Counted from the stretch's first letter, positions 25,249 through 35,303 are shown. The stretch is 64,000 bases of DNA from Paracoccaceae bacterium (GCA_013003075.1 JABDLJ010000004.1:159046-223045), one strand, 5' to 3'. Notes: generated by a model not told the origin, from the sequence alone. A program made the numbers and translations.

Positions 25249-26235
25249 ATGACGGCCGATGCAAAGACACATGGCTCTTATCACCGTGAGGCCGCCGGCG
25301 CTCATATGGTGGCCAATATTCCCCGCGCGAAGTTCGATACGCCCATCGGCAAGGTGATCGAGGCCCTGCGCGGCAACCTTTATGACTGCGCCGACACGGT
25401 TTTTGTGATCGACGAGGCCGGCCACCTGATGGGGATCGTGCGGATCAATGATCTCTTCGGAAAAGAGGCGGTTCGGATCGGCGACATCATCGAGGAAAAG
25501 CACCAGGCAGTGCGCCCCGGCGACGATCAGGAGGAAATCGCTCAGCTGGCGATCCAGCTGAACATGATCGCGGTGCCGGTGGTGGACGATCTGGGCCAGC
25601 TGATCGGGGCGGTCCCGCCGGAGGCGCTGTTTCGTATCCTGCGCGACGAACACATGGAGGATTTGCAGCGGCTCGCCGGTATCACCGCGCACGAGCATGG
25701 CTCGGAGGCGGCGCTCGACGCGCCGCTGCTGAACAGGTTCACGCGTCGTATTCCCTGGCTCATATTCGGCCTTTTCGCCTCTTCGCTGATCACCCTTGTC
25801 ATGGTGGAATTCGAGCACACGCTTTCGCAGAACGTGGCCGCCGCGTTCTTCGTGCCTGCCCTTGTCTACATCGCCGGCGCGATTGGCACGCAGGCGGTTT
25901 CGGTCTCGGTGCGCAGTCTTTCGATGCAAGAGATCGCCATCGGCCCGCTTATTCGCGACGAATTGGTCATAGGTCTGGGGATCGGGGCGGTTCTGGGGCT
26001 TCTGGCGGGGGCCGCGGTGTTCGTGGTCTTCGACCAACCGGCGCTGGCTTTGGCCGTGGGGCTGGCGGTGCTTGGCGGTGGTACGGTCTCGGCGCTTGCA
26101 GGGTTCGCCCTGCCTTGGGCCTTCCTGCGCCTTGGCTTCGACCCGGCCCTGGGATCGGGTCCGATTTGTACGATCGTCCAGGATGCCGCCAGCCTGTCGC
26201 TGTATTTTCTGTTGGTGACCGCGCTCGTTTTGTGA
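25249..26235 (+). CDS. MgtE-like divalent cation transporter, short form
   Basis: A 328-residue protein. It has two CBS motifs (about 25-140: V-F-V-I-D-E-A-G-H-L-M-G-I-V and I-A-V-P-V-V-D-D-L-G-Q-L-I-G), then a five-helix MgtE/SLC41 membrane domain from about 165 with the pore-family stretch A-G-A-I-G-T-Q-A-V-S-V-S-V-R-S-L (G-N-x-G-x-Q in classical MgtE). The N-terminal MgtE_N superhelical domain is missing, so gating must rely on the CBS pair. It likely takes up Mg2+ or a related cation. No M-box-type leader was recognised. Confidence 0.82.
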   Translation: MTADAKTHGSYHREAAGAHMVANIPRAKFDTPIGKVIEALRGNLYDCADTVFVIDEAGHLMGIVRINDLFGKEAVRIGDIIEEKHQAVRPGDDQEEIAQLAIQLNMIAVPVVDDLGQLIGAVPPEALFRILRDEHMEDLQRLAGITAHEHGSEAALDAPLLNRFTRRIPWLIFGLFASSLITLVMVEFEHTLSQNVAAAFFVPALVYIAGAIGTQAVSVSVRSLSMQEIAIGPLIRDELVIGLGIGAVLGLLAGAAVFVVFDQPALALAVGLAVLGGGTVSALAGFALPWAFLRLGFDPALGSGPICTIVQDAASLSLYFLLVTALVL

Positions 26236-27195
26236 TCGGGCAGGGGCCCCTCGCGCGGCGGGGCCTTCACTTGCGCGGGTCGTCAGCATCAAGCCGCGCT
26301 GGAAGGTGCCTGTGTCCGATCGCGCATCAAGGCCCGCACCCGGTGAAGCGCTTTGCAAGGCACAACGCCGATCGTCGCGCGCCGCATGGTGAAGGGCGAG
26401 ACGACTGCTATTCGAACGCCAGTCGTCGCAGAAGAACCACGCTTGCCTAGACCAGACTTGTCCGCCGCGATGACCGGCCCGCCGGGTTTGATCCCGTCGC
26501 GGCCGCGTCCGCTTCGGCAGAAACAGACCGACGCGCCGCCGATATCACAAACGCTCCGGCGGTATTCGAATGTCCACGACAAAGACGCTCTGCCTGTTGT
26601 CCAAGGTCAGTGGCTGCACCGGTTCGGAGGTGCCGTTGCCCGAAAGCGGGCTGGCCCCACCCCTGGCCGAGCCCAGATCGTAATGGCGCCACGATGCCTC
26701 GACGAGCACCGGCCACCCACCAGCCACCCACCGGCCGGGCCGTGTCACCTGGCAGGACGCGCCGATGCACCTGACACGGCAAGCGATGTCTTGGATGCCC
26801 CCGGAAGGTTCGGACCGGTCGTGCAGCCGCCGCGTCGGACCGCGTCCAGTTTCCGGCCTCGTTGCGTGCAAACCCAAGCCCGGCCACGATAAATGGCTGC
26901 AACACCGACCGAGACCCTCGGGCTTCGAACGGCGCGTGGAACACGTTGGCCAGAACCGAGGTCGTTTGGACCGACGCGGTATCGAGGTCTGCGCGAATGG
27001 CGCAGGACGATCCCTTCGAGGCGCTGCTTGAGGGGCCGGCAAAATCTGTCAGGCCGAAATGCGTAAGGGACGGAGCGCCGCGCCAACCCTGCCAGTCCTA
27101 GCCAAACGCCGCGCTGCCCATTGCGGCTCTGTCCCCGTCAAGCGCGATCCTCACTTCGGGGTCGCCGATCCCAGGGGCGGGATCCTAGCCCGCAG

Positions 27196-27234
27196 GGTGC
27201 CAAAAGCCGGTGTCAAAAGGCGGTGTCAAAAGGC
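27196..27234. repeat. Three tandem 13-bp units
   Basis: GGTGCCAAAAGCC is followed by two identical GGTGTCAAAAGGC copies. The tract lies in the decayed region between the mgtE-like gene and the Mrp operon. Confidence 0.85.
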
Positions 27235-27842
27235 GGAGCGGCCGATCCCGGCTCAGCGCGAAAATGGGGGGCCGATCGTGACGCTCGCAACGCGCGCGCC
27301 GAACAAGCTGTCATCCTGCGCAAGAGAGGGGCTGGAACCGGCAGCGGTTGCCGCAACGTCGGCCGCGATAAACCGGTTTGCCAAGCGTCGTGCCATTTAG
27401 TTCTTGTGATCATTCGGTCGTGCAATGCCATTTTGTGATCCGTCATCCATGCAAGGCAAAGATCGCGCGCCTGATTCTCTCTGCGTCGCGGGCCAGCGCT
27501 TCGGCCACGGCGGGCGCACGCGGACGACCCAGGATGGTCGAGACGGCGATGACGGTCTGGGCGGCGGTCGCCATCCCAATGCCCGCCCTCATGATGGCCG
27601 CTTGCGCTTGATCCGGGCCCGGGTCCGCCCTGGCCGTGCCCTTGGGCAAAAGCAGATCTGGCGATCTAAACTTGAGGCAGGACCGCAACCCCGCCTGCAA
27701 GGAAGGCGGCGATCACGGCAAGGCCGCCACAGTGCCGAAGCCGCGGGGTAATGATCTGGCGATGCGTCATGCTGAACGCCTTCTACGTGCGTCTTAAATC
27801 TGAAGCGGGTCGGCCCGGCAAACGGGGCCGACCCCGAGGCCG

Positions 27843-28329
27843 CTAGCCGTGACCGGCGAGAACGGCGATGCACGCGGCTTCGGCATCCGCCGCGACATCG
27901 GCCGCATCGAACGCGATCCTGCCGTCCAGATCGCTGCCGAGGATCGTTGCCACGGCGACACCCGTATCCTCGCCAATCTCGAGATTTTTGTCCGACACGA
28001 CACCGGGAAAAGACCGCGAGCAGCTTTTCAGGATCGCTCGCGCTTGCGCCGTCGGGAACGATGGTGCCGTCTTCAAGCACATCGGCGGGCAGCGCGAGGT
28101 TCTGAAGCGGCGCAGCGTGGATCACGGATCGTCCCAATTCAGCGACAAATGCTGGATGATGGCGTCCAGCGGCTGATTGGTGAAGCGGACGATCTCGGCG
28201 GTCAGCGTGGCATCGGCCTCTGGCAGCGCGCGTTCGAGCGCCATCTCTGGCGAACGTGCCACGCTCAGCCGGCCATGCCCCTGCAGTTGTGAATGCGACC
28301 GCCCCCGCCTCTTTTTTCATCGCTGCCAT
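27843..28329 (-). pseudogene. Frameshifted remnant of an unidentified gene
   Basis: Reading the minus strand, protein-like sequence continues across frames. An initial M-A-A-M-K-K-E-A-G-A-V-A-F, then A-E-I-V-R-F-T-N-Q-P-L-D-A-I-I-Q-H ending at a stop, then L-A-L-P-A-D-V-L-E-D-G-T-I-V-P-D-G in another frame, then E-D-T-G-V-A-V-A-T-I-L-G and A-D-A-E-A-A-C-I-A-V-L-A-G-H-G to a TAG. At least two frameshifts and one internal stop separate the pieces. The family is not recognised. Confidence 0.55.
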
Positions 28330-28825
28330 TTTTCAGTAGCGGGACCCGATTGCCGCCGACATGGTTTTGAAAGACCGGCTGGCCACCGCTCGGCTTAGGC
28401 TGCTGCTTCTGGTGCAACGCGCGCCGTCTGGTTGCTCGGCCACCCAAGATAGGGGGCAGGCAGAGCCGACATCCAGGCTTTAGGCCGCACCAGATCCAAA
28501 TCGGTGCACATACAAGGTCCCGGTATTGCGCCGGCGCCCATATGCACCTGACGTCCAGACGGCCGCGGACTTGGCATGCGCGGGTATGGCGTCTTGGATG
28601 GGTGGGCTGCGGTTTGGGCCAGGAAGTCAGCGATCACGCGGGCGTCAGCTGGCAAGGACTTCGGAATGCTTTCGTCCAACTGCCTTGGCGGCGGGAACGG
28701 AAGATGACAAACGCGGTTCCGAAAGGAAGCTGAAAAGAACCCTGCGCGGATTATAGTTTCAATTTGGCGTTTCCCATTCCTGCGATCCGCTCTAGGTTTG
28801 CCCAAAGGTCTAGGGTCGAACATCA

Positions 28826-31696
28826 ATGTCATTATTCTTGATCGTTGCACTGCCATTCATCGGGGCGCTGTTGCCGGGGCTGATGATACAAGCCGGCCGA
28901 CAAGCCTGCGCCGCGACCACCTTCTTCGTCACCTTCGCCGCTTTCGTCGGGCTGCTGACCCACATCCCGGCCGTGCTGGATGGCGGCGTGGTAACTGCGC
29001 AGGCGGCCTGGCTTCCCGCCATCGGCCTGAACGCCAACTTCTTCGTCGATGGCTTGGGCCTGTTCTTCGCCGGGCTGATTCTGGGGATCGGGCTGCTGAT
29101 CATCGCTTATGCGCGATTCTATCTGTCGCGCGAAGACAACATGGGCGAGTTCTATAGCTACCTGCTTTTGTTTCAGGGCGCGATGGTCGGGATCGTTCTT
29201 TGCGACAACATCCTGATGTTGCTGGTGTTCTGGGAGCTTACGTCGCTGTCGTCCTTCCTGCTGATCGGCTATTGGAAGCATCTGCCAGAGGGGCGGCAGG
29301 GCGCGCGGATGGCGCTGGCCGTGACTGGCATGGGCGGGCTTGCGATGATTGGCGGCATGATCTTGCTGGGACAGATCGCAGGCAGCTACGATCTGACCGT
29401 GATCCTGGAGCATCGCGACGCGATCCAGGCCTCGCCATACTACCTGCCGGCGCTTGGTCTCATTTTGCTGGGCTGCTTCACCAAGTCGGCGCAGTTTCCG
29501 TTCCATTTCTGGCTGCCGCACGCGATGGCCGCGCCGACGCCGGTGTCGGCCTATCTGCATTCGGCCACGATGGTGAAGGCGGGTATTTTCCTTATGGCCC
29601 GGCTCTGGCCGGTCCTGTCGGGCACCGATGCCTGGTTCTATACCGTCACGACAGCGGGTCTGGTGACCATGGTGCTGGGCGCCGTGATCGCGCTGTTCAA
29701 GAATGACCTCAAGGCGCTGCTTGCGTTTTCCACGGTGTCCCATCTGGGACTGATCACGATGCTACTCGGAATTGGCACGCCTTACGCGGCGATGGCGGCG
29801 GTGTTCCACATCCTGAACCACGCGACCTTCAAGGCGGCCTTGTTCATGAGCGCCGGCATCATCGACCACGAGGCCCACACCCGCGACATTCCAAGGCTCG
29901 GCGGGCTTAGAAAGCTGATGCCGGTCACTTTCGTTATCGCGGCCATCGCCTCGCTGTCGATGGCGGGAATCCCGTTTCTGAACGGCTTTTTGTCGAAGGA
30001 GATGATGCTGGAAGAGGCCTCGCACACGACATTTTGGGGCAGCGCCTGGCTGATGCCGGTGCTCGTCACCTTGGGATCGTTGTTCTCGGCGGCCTATTCC
30101 TTCCGCTACATCTCGCATGTCTTTCTTGGGCCCCAGCGGGACGACTATCCGTCCCAGCCCCACGATCCCGGCTTTGGAATGTGGGCGCCCTCGGCGGTTC
30201 TTGTCATTCCGGTGGTCCTGATCGGGGTCGCACCTTTCCTTGCCGAGCCATTGGTGCGGCTGGTCACCCAGGCGGTCATCGGCAGCGCGGCCGAGATGCC
30301 CGACGCCCACCTGAAAATCTGGCACGGGCTCACGCCGGCGCTCTTTATGTCTGCGATTGCCGTGATCGGCGGTTTTGTTCTTCTGCAGGCTTTCTACCGG
30401 CCCCTCGCGGCATGGTGGGCCAAGGCCTCGCGGCCCGAGGCGAAAACCATATTCGATGCGTTCATCGCAGCGGCCGTGGCCGGCGCGCGCGGTCTGACCG
30501 AACGCCTGCATGACGGCGCTTTGACCCGCTATGCGGCGATCTTCGCCGTCACCGTCGTGGCGCTGGCCAGCCATGCCTGGTTCACCGGCACGATGACCGC
30601 GCCGACAGCGCCATTTGCTCTGCCCGGCCCGATACAGCTCGTGGGATGGCTTGTTCTGGTCAGCGCCTGCGGGTTCCTTGTCTACCACCACCGCAGAAGG
30701 CTGATCGCGCTGGTGATCATGGGGGTCATCGGGCTGATCGTTTCGGTGGGCTTTTCCTATCTCAGCGCGCCCGACCTGGCGCTGACCCAGCTTTCGGTCG
30801 AGGTGGTCACCATCATCCTTCTGCTTCTGGCGCTGAACTTTCTACCCAACGAGACGCCGGTCGAAAGCGGTCTGGGCCGCAGGGTGCGCGACGGGGTGAT
30901 CGCGATCACCGCAGGGCTGTTCACGGCGATGTTGACATACAGCATCCTGATCCGCGATTTCCCGAACGGGTCGATTTCGGATTTCCACCTGGCCAATTCC
31001 TACAAGGGCGGCGGCGGCACCAACGTGGTCAACGTGATCCTGGTCGATTTCCGCGGCTTCGACACCTTCGGGGAAATCATCGTGCTCGGCATTGCCGCGC
31101 TGATCATCTATGCGATCACCGAGGCGCTGCTGTCGGGTCCGGTTCGCGCGCGCCTTGCCAAGCGTCAGCCCGATGCCCCGGTCGCGGGGGACGCGCACCC
31201 GATGATGATGGTCGTCGTGACCCGGGTGATGATGCCGGTCGTTCTGATGGTCGGGATCTACATCTTCTTGCGGGGCCATAACGAGCCCGGCGGCGGCTTC
31301 ATCGCCGGGCTGGTGGTCGCCATCGCAGTGGTGATGCAGTACATGGCCTCGGGGTTCGCCTGGGCCGATGCGCGGCAGCGCTACCCCTATCACACGATCA
31401 TCGGTGCCGGCGTTCTGGTCGCAGGGCTGACCGGCATCGGTGCCTGGTTCGCGGGCGCGCCGTTTCTGACCTCGTCCTTCGGGTACTTCCGCATCCCTCC
31501 AATGGAGGAGTTCGAGCTGGCCACCGCGATGGGCTTCGATCTGGGTGTATTCCTAGCGGTGGTCGGGGCGGTGATGCTTTCCCTGGAAAGCTTCTCGCGC
31601 CTCGCACGCCGCTCGGACGAAAGGGCCAGCGAGCACCCGATGGATATCGACCCCTCGCGCGAAGACGACGAAACCGCGCCAGCGAAGGAGCACTGA
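28826..31696 (+). CDS. mrpA: Cation/proton antiporter subunit A fused to B (MrpAB/PhaAB/MnhAB)
   Basis: Largest subunit of the multisubunit Na+(K+)/H+ antiporter, homologous to NuoL of complex I. Of its 956 residues, about 1-480 form the NuoL-like proton channel (C-F-T-K-S-A-Q-F-P-F-H-F-W-L-P with the key Lys, E-L-T-S-L-S-S near TM5). The MrpA C-terminal domain follows, then an MrpB domain from about 790 (R-V-M-M-P-V, G-H-N-E-P-G-G-G-F-I-A-G-L). The A-B fusion is the PhaAB arrangement of alphaproteobacteria. It is first in a seven-function, six-gene operon. Mrp systems give Na+ tolerance and pH homeostasis in the inner membrane. Confidence 0.95.
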   Translation: MSLFLIVALPFIGALLPGLMIQAGRQACAATTFFVTFAAFVGLLTHIPAVLDGGVVTAQAAWLPAIGLNANFFVDGLGLFFAGLILGIGLLIIAYARFYLSREDNMGEFYSYLLLFQGAMVGIVLCDNILMLLVFWELTSLSSFLLIGYWKHLPEGRQGARMALAVTGMGGLAMIGGMILLGQIAGSYDLTVILEHRDAIQASPYYLPALGLILLGCFTKSAQFPFHFWLPHAMAAPTPVSAYLHSATMVKAGIFLMARLWPVLSGTDAWFYTVTTAGLVTMVLGAVIALFKNDLKALLAFSTVSHLGLITMLLGIGTPYAAMAAVFHILNHATFKAALFMSAGIIDHEAHTRDIPRLGGLRKLMPVTFVIAAIASLSMAGIPFLNGFLSKEMMLEEASHTTFWGSAWLMPVLVTLGSLFSAAYSFRYISHVFLGPQRDDYPSQPHDPGFGMWAPSAVLVIPVVLIGVAPFLAEPLVRLVTQAVIGSAAEMPDAHLKIWHGLTPALFMSAIAVIGGFVLLQAFYRPLAAWWAKASRPEAKTIFDAFIAAAVAGARGLTERLHDGALTRYAAIFAVTVVALASHAWFTGTMTAPTAPFALPGPIQLVGWLVLVSACGFLVYHHRRRLIALVIMGVIGLIVSVGFSYLSAPDLALTQLSVEVVTIILLLLALNFLPNETPVESGLGRRVRDGVIAITAGLFTAMLTYSILIRDFPNGSISDFHLANSYKGGGGTNVVNVILVDFRGFDTFGEIIVLGIAALIIYAITEALLSGPVRARLAKRQPDAPVAGDAHPMMMVVVTRVMMPVVLMVGIYIFLRGHNEPGGGFIAGLVVAIAVVMQYMASGFAWADARQRYPYHTIIGAGVLVAGLTGIGAWFAGAPFLTSSFGYFRIPPMEEFELATAMGFDLGVFLAVVGAVMLSLESFSRLARRSDERASEHPMDIDPSREDDETAPAKEH

Positions 31697-31697
31697 G

Positions 31698-32069
31698 ATG
31701 GAGTTGTTGCTGGCAAGTGCGATCGGGGTCATGACCGCGACCGGTCTTTACCTTGTGTTCCGATTGCGCACCTTCCCGGTGATCATCGGCACCTCGCTGC
31801 TGAGCTATGCGGTCAACGTTTTCCTGTTCGCCAGCGGCCGGCTGGTGGTGAACCGCCCCCCGGTCCTGTCCGATGACGCGGCCGGTTATACCGACCCGCT
31901 GCCGCAGGCGCTGGTGCTGACGGCTATCGTGATCTCCTTCGGGATGACGGCGGTCGTGGTGATCATCGCGCTGTCGGCCTATCTGAGTTCCGACGACGAC
32001 CATGTCGATGACGTACCAGAGGGCCTCGCCGCGGCGAAGCGAGAGGGCGAGCCGGAGGTCCGGACGTGA
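31698..32069 (+). CDS. mrpC: Antiporter subunit C (MrpC/PhaC/MnhC)
   Basis: A NuoK-like three-helix subunit of 123 residues (M-E-L-L-L-A-S-A-I-G-V-M-T-A-T-G). The helix-2 segment T-S-L-L-S-Y-A-V-N-V and the helix-3 segment A-L-V-L-T-A-I-V-I-S-F-G-M-T-A are family landmarks. The ATG is one base after the MrpA stop, and its end overlaps the MrpD GTG start by 4 bp. Confidence 0.94.
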   Translation: MELLLASAIGVMTATGLYLVFRLRTFPVIIGTSLLSYAVNVFLFASGRLVVNRPPVLSDDAAGYTDPLPQALVLTAIVISFGMTAVVVIIALSAYLSSDDDHVDDVPEGLAAAKREGEPEVRT

Positions 32070-33700
32070 GCCACTGGATCATCACCCCCGTCGTGCTGCC
32101 GGCGATGATGGCGGCCTTCATCGTGCTGATGCTCAGGCATCACCCGCTGTTGCAGCGGGTGTTCTCGCTGGCCGGGACCGTGGCGCTTCTGGCGATTGCC
32201 GCCGGACTGGCCGTGCAGGCTGCGGACGGCACGATCATGCTATACCAGCTTGGTCATTGGGCCGCGCCCTTCGGTATCGTCGTGGTCGCCGACCGTCTGG
32301 CGACCCTGTTCGTGCTGCTGACGGCGCTGCTTGGTGTCTTCGTGCTGCTGTATGCCATCGGGTCTGGCTGGGACCGGCGAGGGCGCCATTTTCACGCGCT
32401 GTTCCAGTTCCAGCTGATGGGGATCATGGGCGCGTTCCTGACCGGCGATGCCTTCAATCTCTTCGTGTTCTTCGAAGTGCTGCTGATCGCCTCCTACGGT
32501 CTGATGATCCATTCCGGCGGCGCGCGCCGGTTCCGCGTCGGGGTGCAATACGTCGTCTACAACCTGCTCGGCTCGACGCTGTTCCTCTTCGCCCTGGGGA
32601 CGATATACGCCGAGACCGGCACCCTGAACATGGCCGATCTGGCCGAGCGCATCGCGGCGATGCCAGACGGCCAGACGGCCGGGATCAGGGTCGCCTCGGT
32701 CCTTTTGATCCTGGTGTTCGCCGTGAAGGCCGCGATTCTGCCGCTGCATTTCTGGCTGCCCTCGGCTTATGCGACGGCGCCCGCGCCAGTCGCCGCGCTG
32801 TTCGCGATCATGACCAAAGTGGGCGCCTATTCGATCATCCGCTTCTATACGCTGGTGTTCCCGCCCGAGCTTGCGGCTACGCAAGGTCTGTTCGGCACCT
32901 GGCTGCTGCCGGCGGCGCTGCTCACGCTCGCGCTGGGGATGATCGGCGTGCTGGCATCGCGCAGGCTGGACCGGTTGGTGGCCTTTTCAGTGATCGGATC
33001 GATGGGCATGCTGATGTCCTCGATCGCCTTGTTCACGCCCGAGGGCATCGCCGCGGCGCTCTATTACGCGGTGCATTCCACCTTCGCCACGGCGGCGCTG
33101 TTTCTTCTCGTCGACATCGTGCGCGAGCGGCGCCGCTCGCACGGCGTAGACCTAAGCGCGGCAACGCCGATCCCCGGCGGCGCGCTGATCGCGGGGATGT
33201 ATTTCGCCGCCGCGATCGCAATGGCGGGCCTGCCGCCGCTGTCGGGCTTTGTCGGCAAGCTGATGATCCTGCAGGCGGCGTTTGCCGATCCGCTTGTATG
33301 GTGGGTCTGGGCCGTGATCCTGTCTTCCAGCCTCGTCGCGGTCGTTGGCTTTGCCCGTGCGGGCAGCCTGATCTTCTGGAAGAGCCACGCCGCAGCCGGC
33401 GAGACATCGAGCGCCTCGGACCCCGACGACAGCCAGGGCGCGCACGAGTTGCACGACCCGCCGCTGGACCCGCCGGTGCTGCCCTTCGTCGCCATCGGCG
33501 GCATCCTGGCCGCGATGGTTGCGATAACGGTCTTCGCCGGCCCGCTGCACCGGCACTTCGCGGCGACATCGGCCCAGCTTTTCGATCCCGAGCCCTATAT
33601 CACGCGCGTGCTGGGAACGCCGGGCCGGAAGATCGCGTATGAGGGCGACGAAAAAGCGGCGCATTCCGACGCGCCAGCCGCGAGCGAGGAGGCCCATTGA
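32066..33700 (+). CDS. mrpD: Antiporter subunit D (MrpD/PhaD/MnhD)
   Basis: NuoM/N-like proton-conducting subunit of 544 residues starting at GTG (M-S-H-W-I-I-T-P-V-V). It has fourteen-helix architecture with F-N-L-F-V-F-F-E-V-L-L-I-A-S-Y (conserved TM5 Glu) and V-K-A-A-I-L-P-L-H-F-W-L-P (TM7 Lys). The C-terminal tail is acidic. Coupled start and stop with its neighbours keep subunit ratios constant. Confidence 0.95.
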   Translation: MSHWIITPVVLPAMMAAFIVLMLRHHPLLQRVFSLAGTVALLAIAAGLAVQAADGTIMLYQLGHWAAPFGIVVVADRLATLFVLLTALLGVFVLLYAIGSGWDRRGRHFHALFQFQLMGIMGAFLTGDAFNLFVFFEVLLIASYGLMIHSGGARRFRVGVQYVVYNLLGSTLFLFALGTIYAETGTLNMADLAERIAAMPDGQTAGIRVASVLLILVFAVKAAILPLHFWLPSAYATAPAPVAALFAIMTKVGAYSIIRFYTLVFPPELAATQGLFGTWLLPAALLTLALGMIGVLASRRLDRLVAFSVIGSMGMLMSSIALFTPEGIAAALYYAVHSTFATAALFLLVDIVRERRRSHGVDLSAATPIPGGALIAGMYFAAAIAMAGLPPLSGFVGKLMILQAAFADPLVWWVWAVILSSSLVAVVGFARAGSLIFWKSHAAAGETSSASDPDDSQGAHELHDPPLDPPVLPFVAIGGILAAMVAITVFAGPLHRHFAATSAQLFDPEPYITRVLGTPGRKIAYEGDEKAAHSDAPAASEEAH

Positions 33701-33701
33701 G

Positions 33702-34205
33702 ATGTCCCAACGACTGATGCGCTGGCTTTTCCCGCACCCGCTGCTGACCTTTATTCTGGTCATCGTGTGGTGTCTTCTGATCAATGGGCTAAGCTTGGGA
33801 ACAGTGGTCTTCGGCCTGATCCTCGGTATCGCCGTGCCGATCCTGACGGCGGCCTACTGGCCGAACCGCCCGGTGCTGTCCAAGCCCGCGCATCTGGGAG
33901 CCTACGCGCTGATCGTGATGCGGGACATTGTCGTGGCCAACGTGGAGGTGGCGATGATCGTCCTCTTCAAGCGGAACTCGGACATGCAGCCGAACTGGGT
34001 GTCGATCCCGCTGGATCTGCGCACCCCCGAGGCGATCGCCATTCTTGCCGGCACGATCACGCTTACCCCGGGGACGGTGTCGGCCGATCTGTCGGATCAG
34101 GGACATGCATTGCTGGTCCATTCACTGGACGCGCCGGACCCGGCCGCCGTTCGCGATGAAATCAAGCAACGCTACGAAAACCGGTTGAAGGAGATTTTCG
34201 AATGA
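33702..34205 (+). CDS. mrpE: Antiporter subunit E (MrpE/PhaE/MnhE)
   Basis: A 167-residue subunit with two N-terminal helices and a cytoplasmic domain (L-R-T-P-E-A-I-A-I-L-A-G-T-I-T-L-T-P-G-T is the family core). The start M-S-Q-R-L-M-R-W-L-F is one base after the MrpD stop, with GAGGAGG upstream; a longer start would overlap MrpD without a counterpart in homologues. Confidence 0.93.
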   Translation: MSQRLMRWLFPHPLLTFILVIVWCLLINGLSLGTVVFGLILGIAVPILTAAYWPNRPVLSKPAHLGAYALIVMRDIVVANVEVAMIVLFKRNSDMQPNWVSIPLDLRTPEAIAILAGTITLTPGTVSADLSDQGHALLVHSLDAPDPAAVRDEIKQRYENRLKEIFE

Positions 34206-34471
34206 TCCTCTATGCGCTCTACTTCGGCTTTGCCTGTGTCGGGCTGTCCCAACTGCTTGCCATGTGGCGGTTGATCACCGGACCGGGTATCGGCGACCGC
34301 GTGCTGGCGATCGATACGATGACCGTGAACGCGGTGGGTCTGATCGTGCTGCTCGGCATCGCCGGCGCGTCGCAGATCTATTTCGAGGCAGCCTTGCTGA
34401 TCGCAATGCTGGGTTTCGTCTCGACAGTCGCCTATGCACGGTTCGTCCTGCGCGGGGACATCATTGAATGA
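34202..34471 (+). CDS. mrpF: Antiporter subunit F (MrpF/PhaF/MnhF)
   Basis: An 89-residue, three-helix subunit with the conserved G-P-G-I-G-D-R-V-L-A-I-D-T-M-T-V-N loop; the Asp residues here are implicated in ion transport. It overlaps both neighbours by 4 bp. Confidence 0.94.
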   Translation: MILYALYFGFACVGLSQLLAMWRLITGPGIGDRVLAIDTMTVNAVGLIVLLGIAGASQIYFEAALLIAMLGFVSTVAYARFVLRGDIIE

Positions 34472-34845
34472 GCACGCTTGCCGAGATACTCGCCGCCCTT
34501 GCGGTCGTCATCGGCGGGATATTCACGCTGGTAGGGTCCTACGGTCTGGTCAAGCTCGACAAGCCAATGTCGCGGCTGCACGCGCCCACCAAGGCCGGCA
34601 CCCTGGGGGTGGGCAGCTTGTTGCTTGCCTCGATGCTTTACAGTGCGGCCCGCGGCCAGGTGTCGCTTCACGAGCTTCTCATCATGGCCTTCCTGTTCGT
34701 CACCGCGCCGGTTTCGGCGCATTTCATCGCCAAGGTGCACATCCATCGCGATCACACCGCTCAAGAGCTGCCGGTCCCGCCGGAAGACAACGTCTGGGCG
34801 ACCAAAAACGGCATGGCCGACCAGGACGACAAGGACAAGGCGTAG
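34468..34845 (+). CDS. mrpG: Antiporter subunit G (MrpG/PhaG/MnhG)
   Basis: A 125-residue subunit: three helices, with the family loop Y-G-L-V-K-L-D-K-P-M-S-R-L-H-A-P-T-K-A-G-T-L and T-A-P-V-S-A-H-F-I-A in helix 3, then a charged tail. It is the last gene of the operon. No clear terminator follows before the IS remnant. Confidence 0.94.
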   Translation: MSTLAEILAALAVVIGGIFTLVGSYGLVKLDKPMSRLHAPTKAGTLGVGSLLLASMLYSAARGQVSLHELLIMAFLFVTAPVSAHFIAKVHIHRDHTAQELPVPPEDNVWATKNGMADQDDKDKA

Positions 34846-34929
34846 CATCGCCCGCCAGACGGGCCGGTTTTGAAAAGCCCTGCTGCACAGCCGCATTGCG
34901 TTTGGGCGGGCTGATGTTCCTTCGACTGA

Positions 34930-35303
34930 AGTGTTACCGACGGTCGCCGCCCCCCAATCGCGCCCTCAAGCCGTCCGGGCCGGCACTGCACCGAACCTGC
35001 GCCTGTCGATCGGACGCCTGCCCCCGCGCAACCGCCCGGACCACGTCGGCTTGCCGGGCACCGGGTGCATCGGCGAGATCCGCCAGCGCGCAAAGCGGGA
35101 CGTGGCGGGCAAGGCGGAATGTCGACCTGCGCTGCGGCTGGCAAGCGGATCCTCGCCGAAGCGCCGGCGCCAGTTGCAGAAGGTCGCATCGTGACACCGA
35201 CGGCGCGACATGCGGTCTGCACGCCGCCGCCGTCCGCGAGCTTCAGCTCGGTCTCATGCGGCAAGCTCAGCATATCTTCGTCTGAATGCCGCCTCCGCGC
35301 CAT
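34930..35303 (-). pseudogene. IS3-family transposase OrfA remnant
   Basis: The minus strand encodes R-R-R-H-S-D-E-D-M-L-S-L-P-H-E-T-E and C-R-A-V-G-V in one frame and, after a frameshift near 35190, D-A-T-F-C-N-W-R-R-R-F-G-E in another. Together these are the helix-turn-helix N-terminus of an IS3-type OrfA. No OrfB or intact terminal repeats remain. The whole 34846-35482 spacer seems to be insertion debris. Confidence 0.7.

Larger units (their letters stand above)
26236..28825. other. Long stretch of decayed coding sequence, no intact gene
   Basis: About 2.6 kb without a convincing gene. Protein-like segments change frame every 30-60 codons on the minus strand. Examples are 26545-27060 (an alanine-rich region containing the stretches V-L-A-N-V-F-H-A-P-F-E-A and N-R-Q-S-V-F-V-V-D-I-R-I-P) and 27443-27600 (M-A-T-A-A-Q-T-V-I-A-V-S-T-I-L-G-R-P). 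This is what old pseudogenes look like. The best-preserved piece is annotated separately. A 26245-26265 stem (GGCCCC/GGGGCC) may end the mgtE-like transcript. Confidence 0.55.

Noticed and set aside
24463..26358. 631-codon minus-strand frame
   Set aside because: Antisense to the ABC exporter and MgtE-like gene; composition typical of GC-rich shadow frames.
27443..27700. 85-codon minus-strand frame with a plausible C-terminal half
   Set aside because: Only about 45 codons look protein-like, there is no ribosome binding site and the surroundings are decayed; treated as debris.
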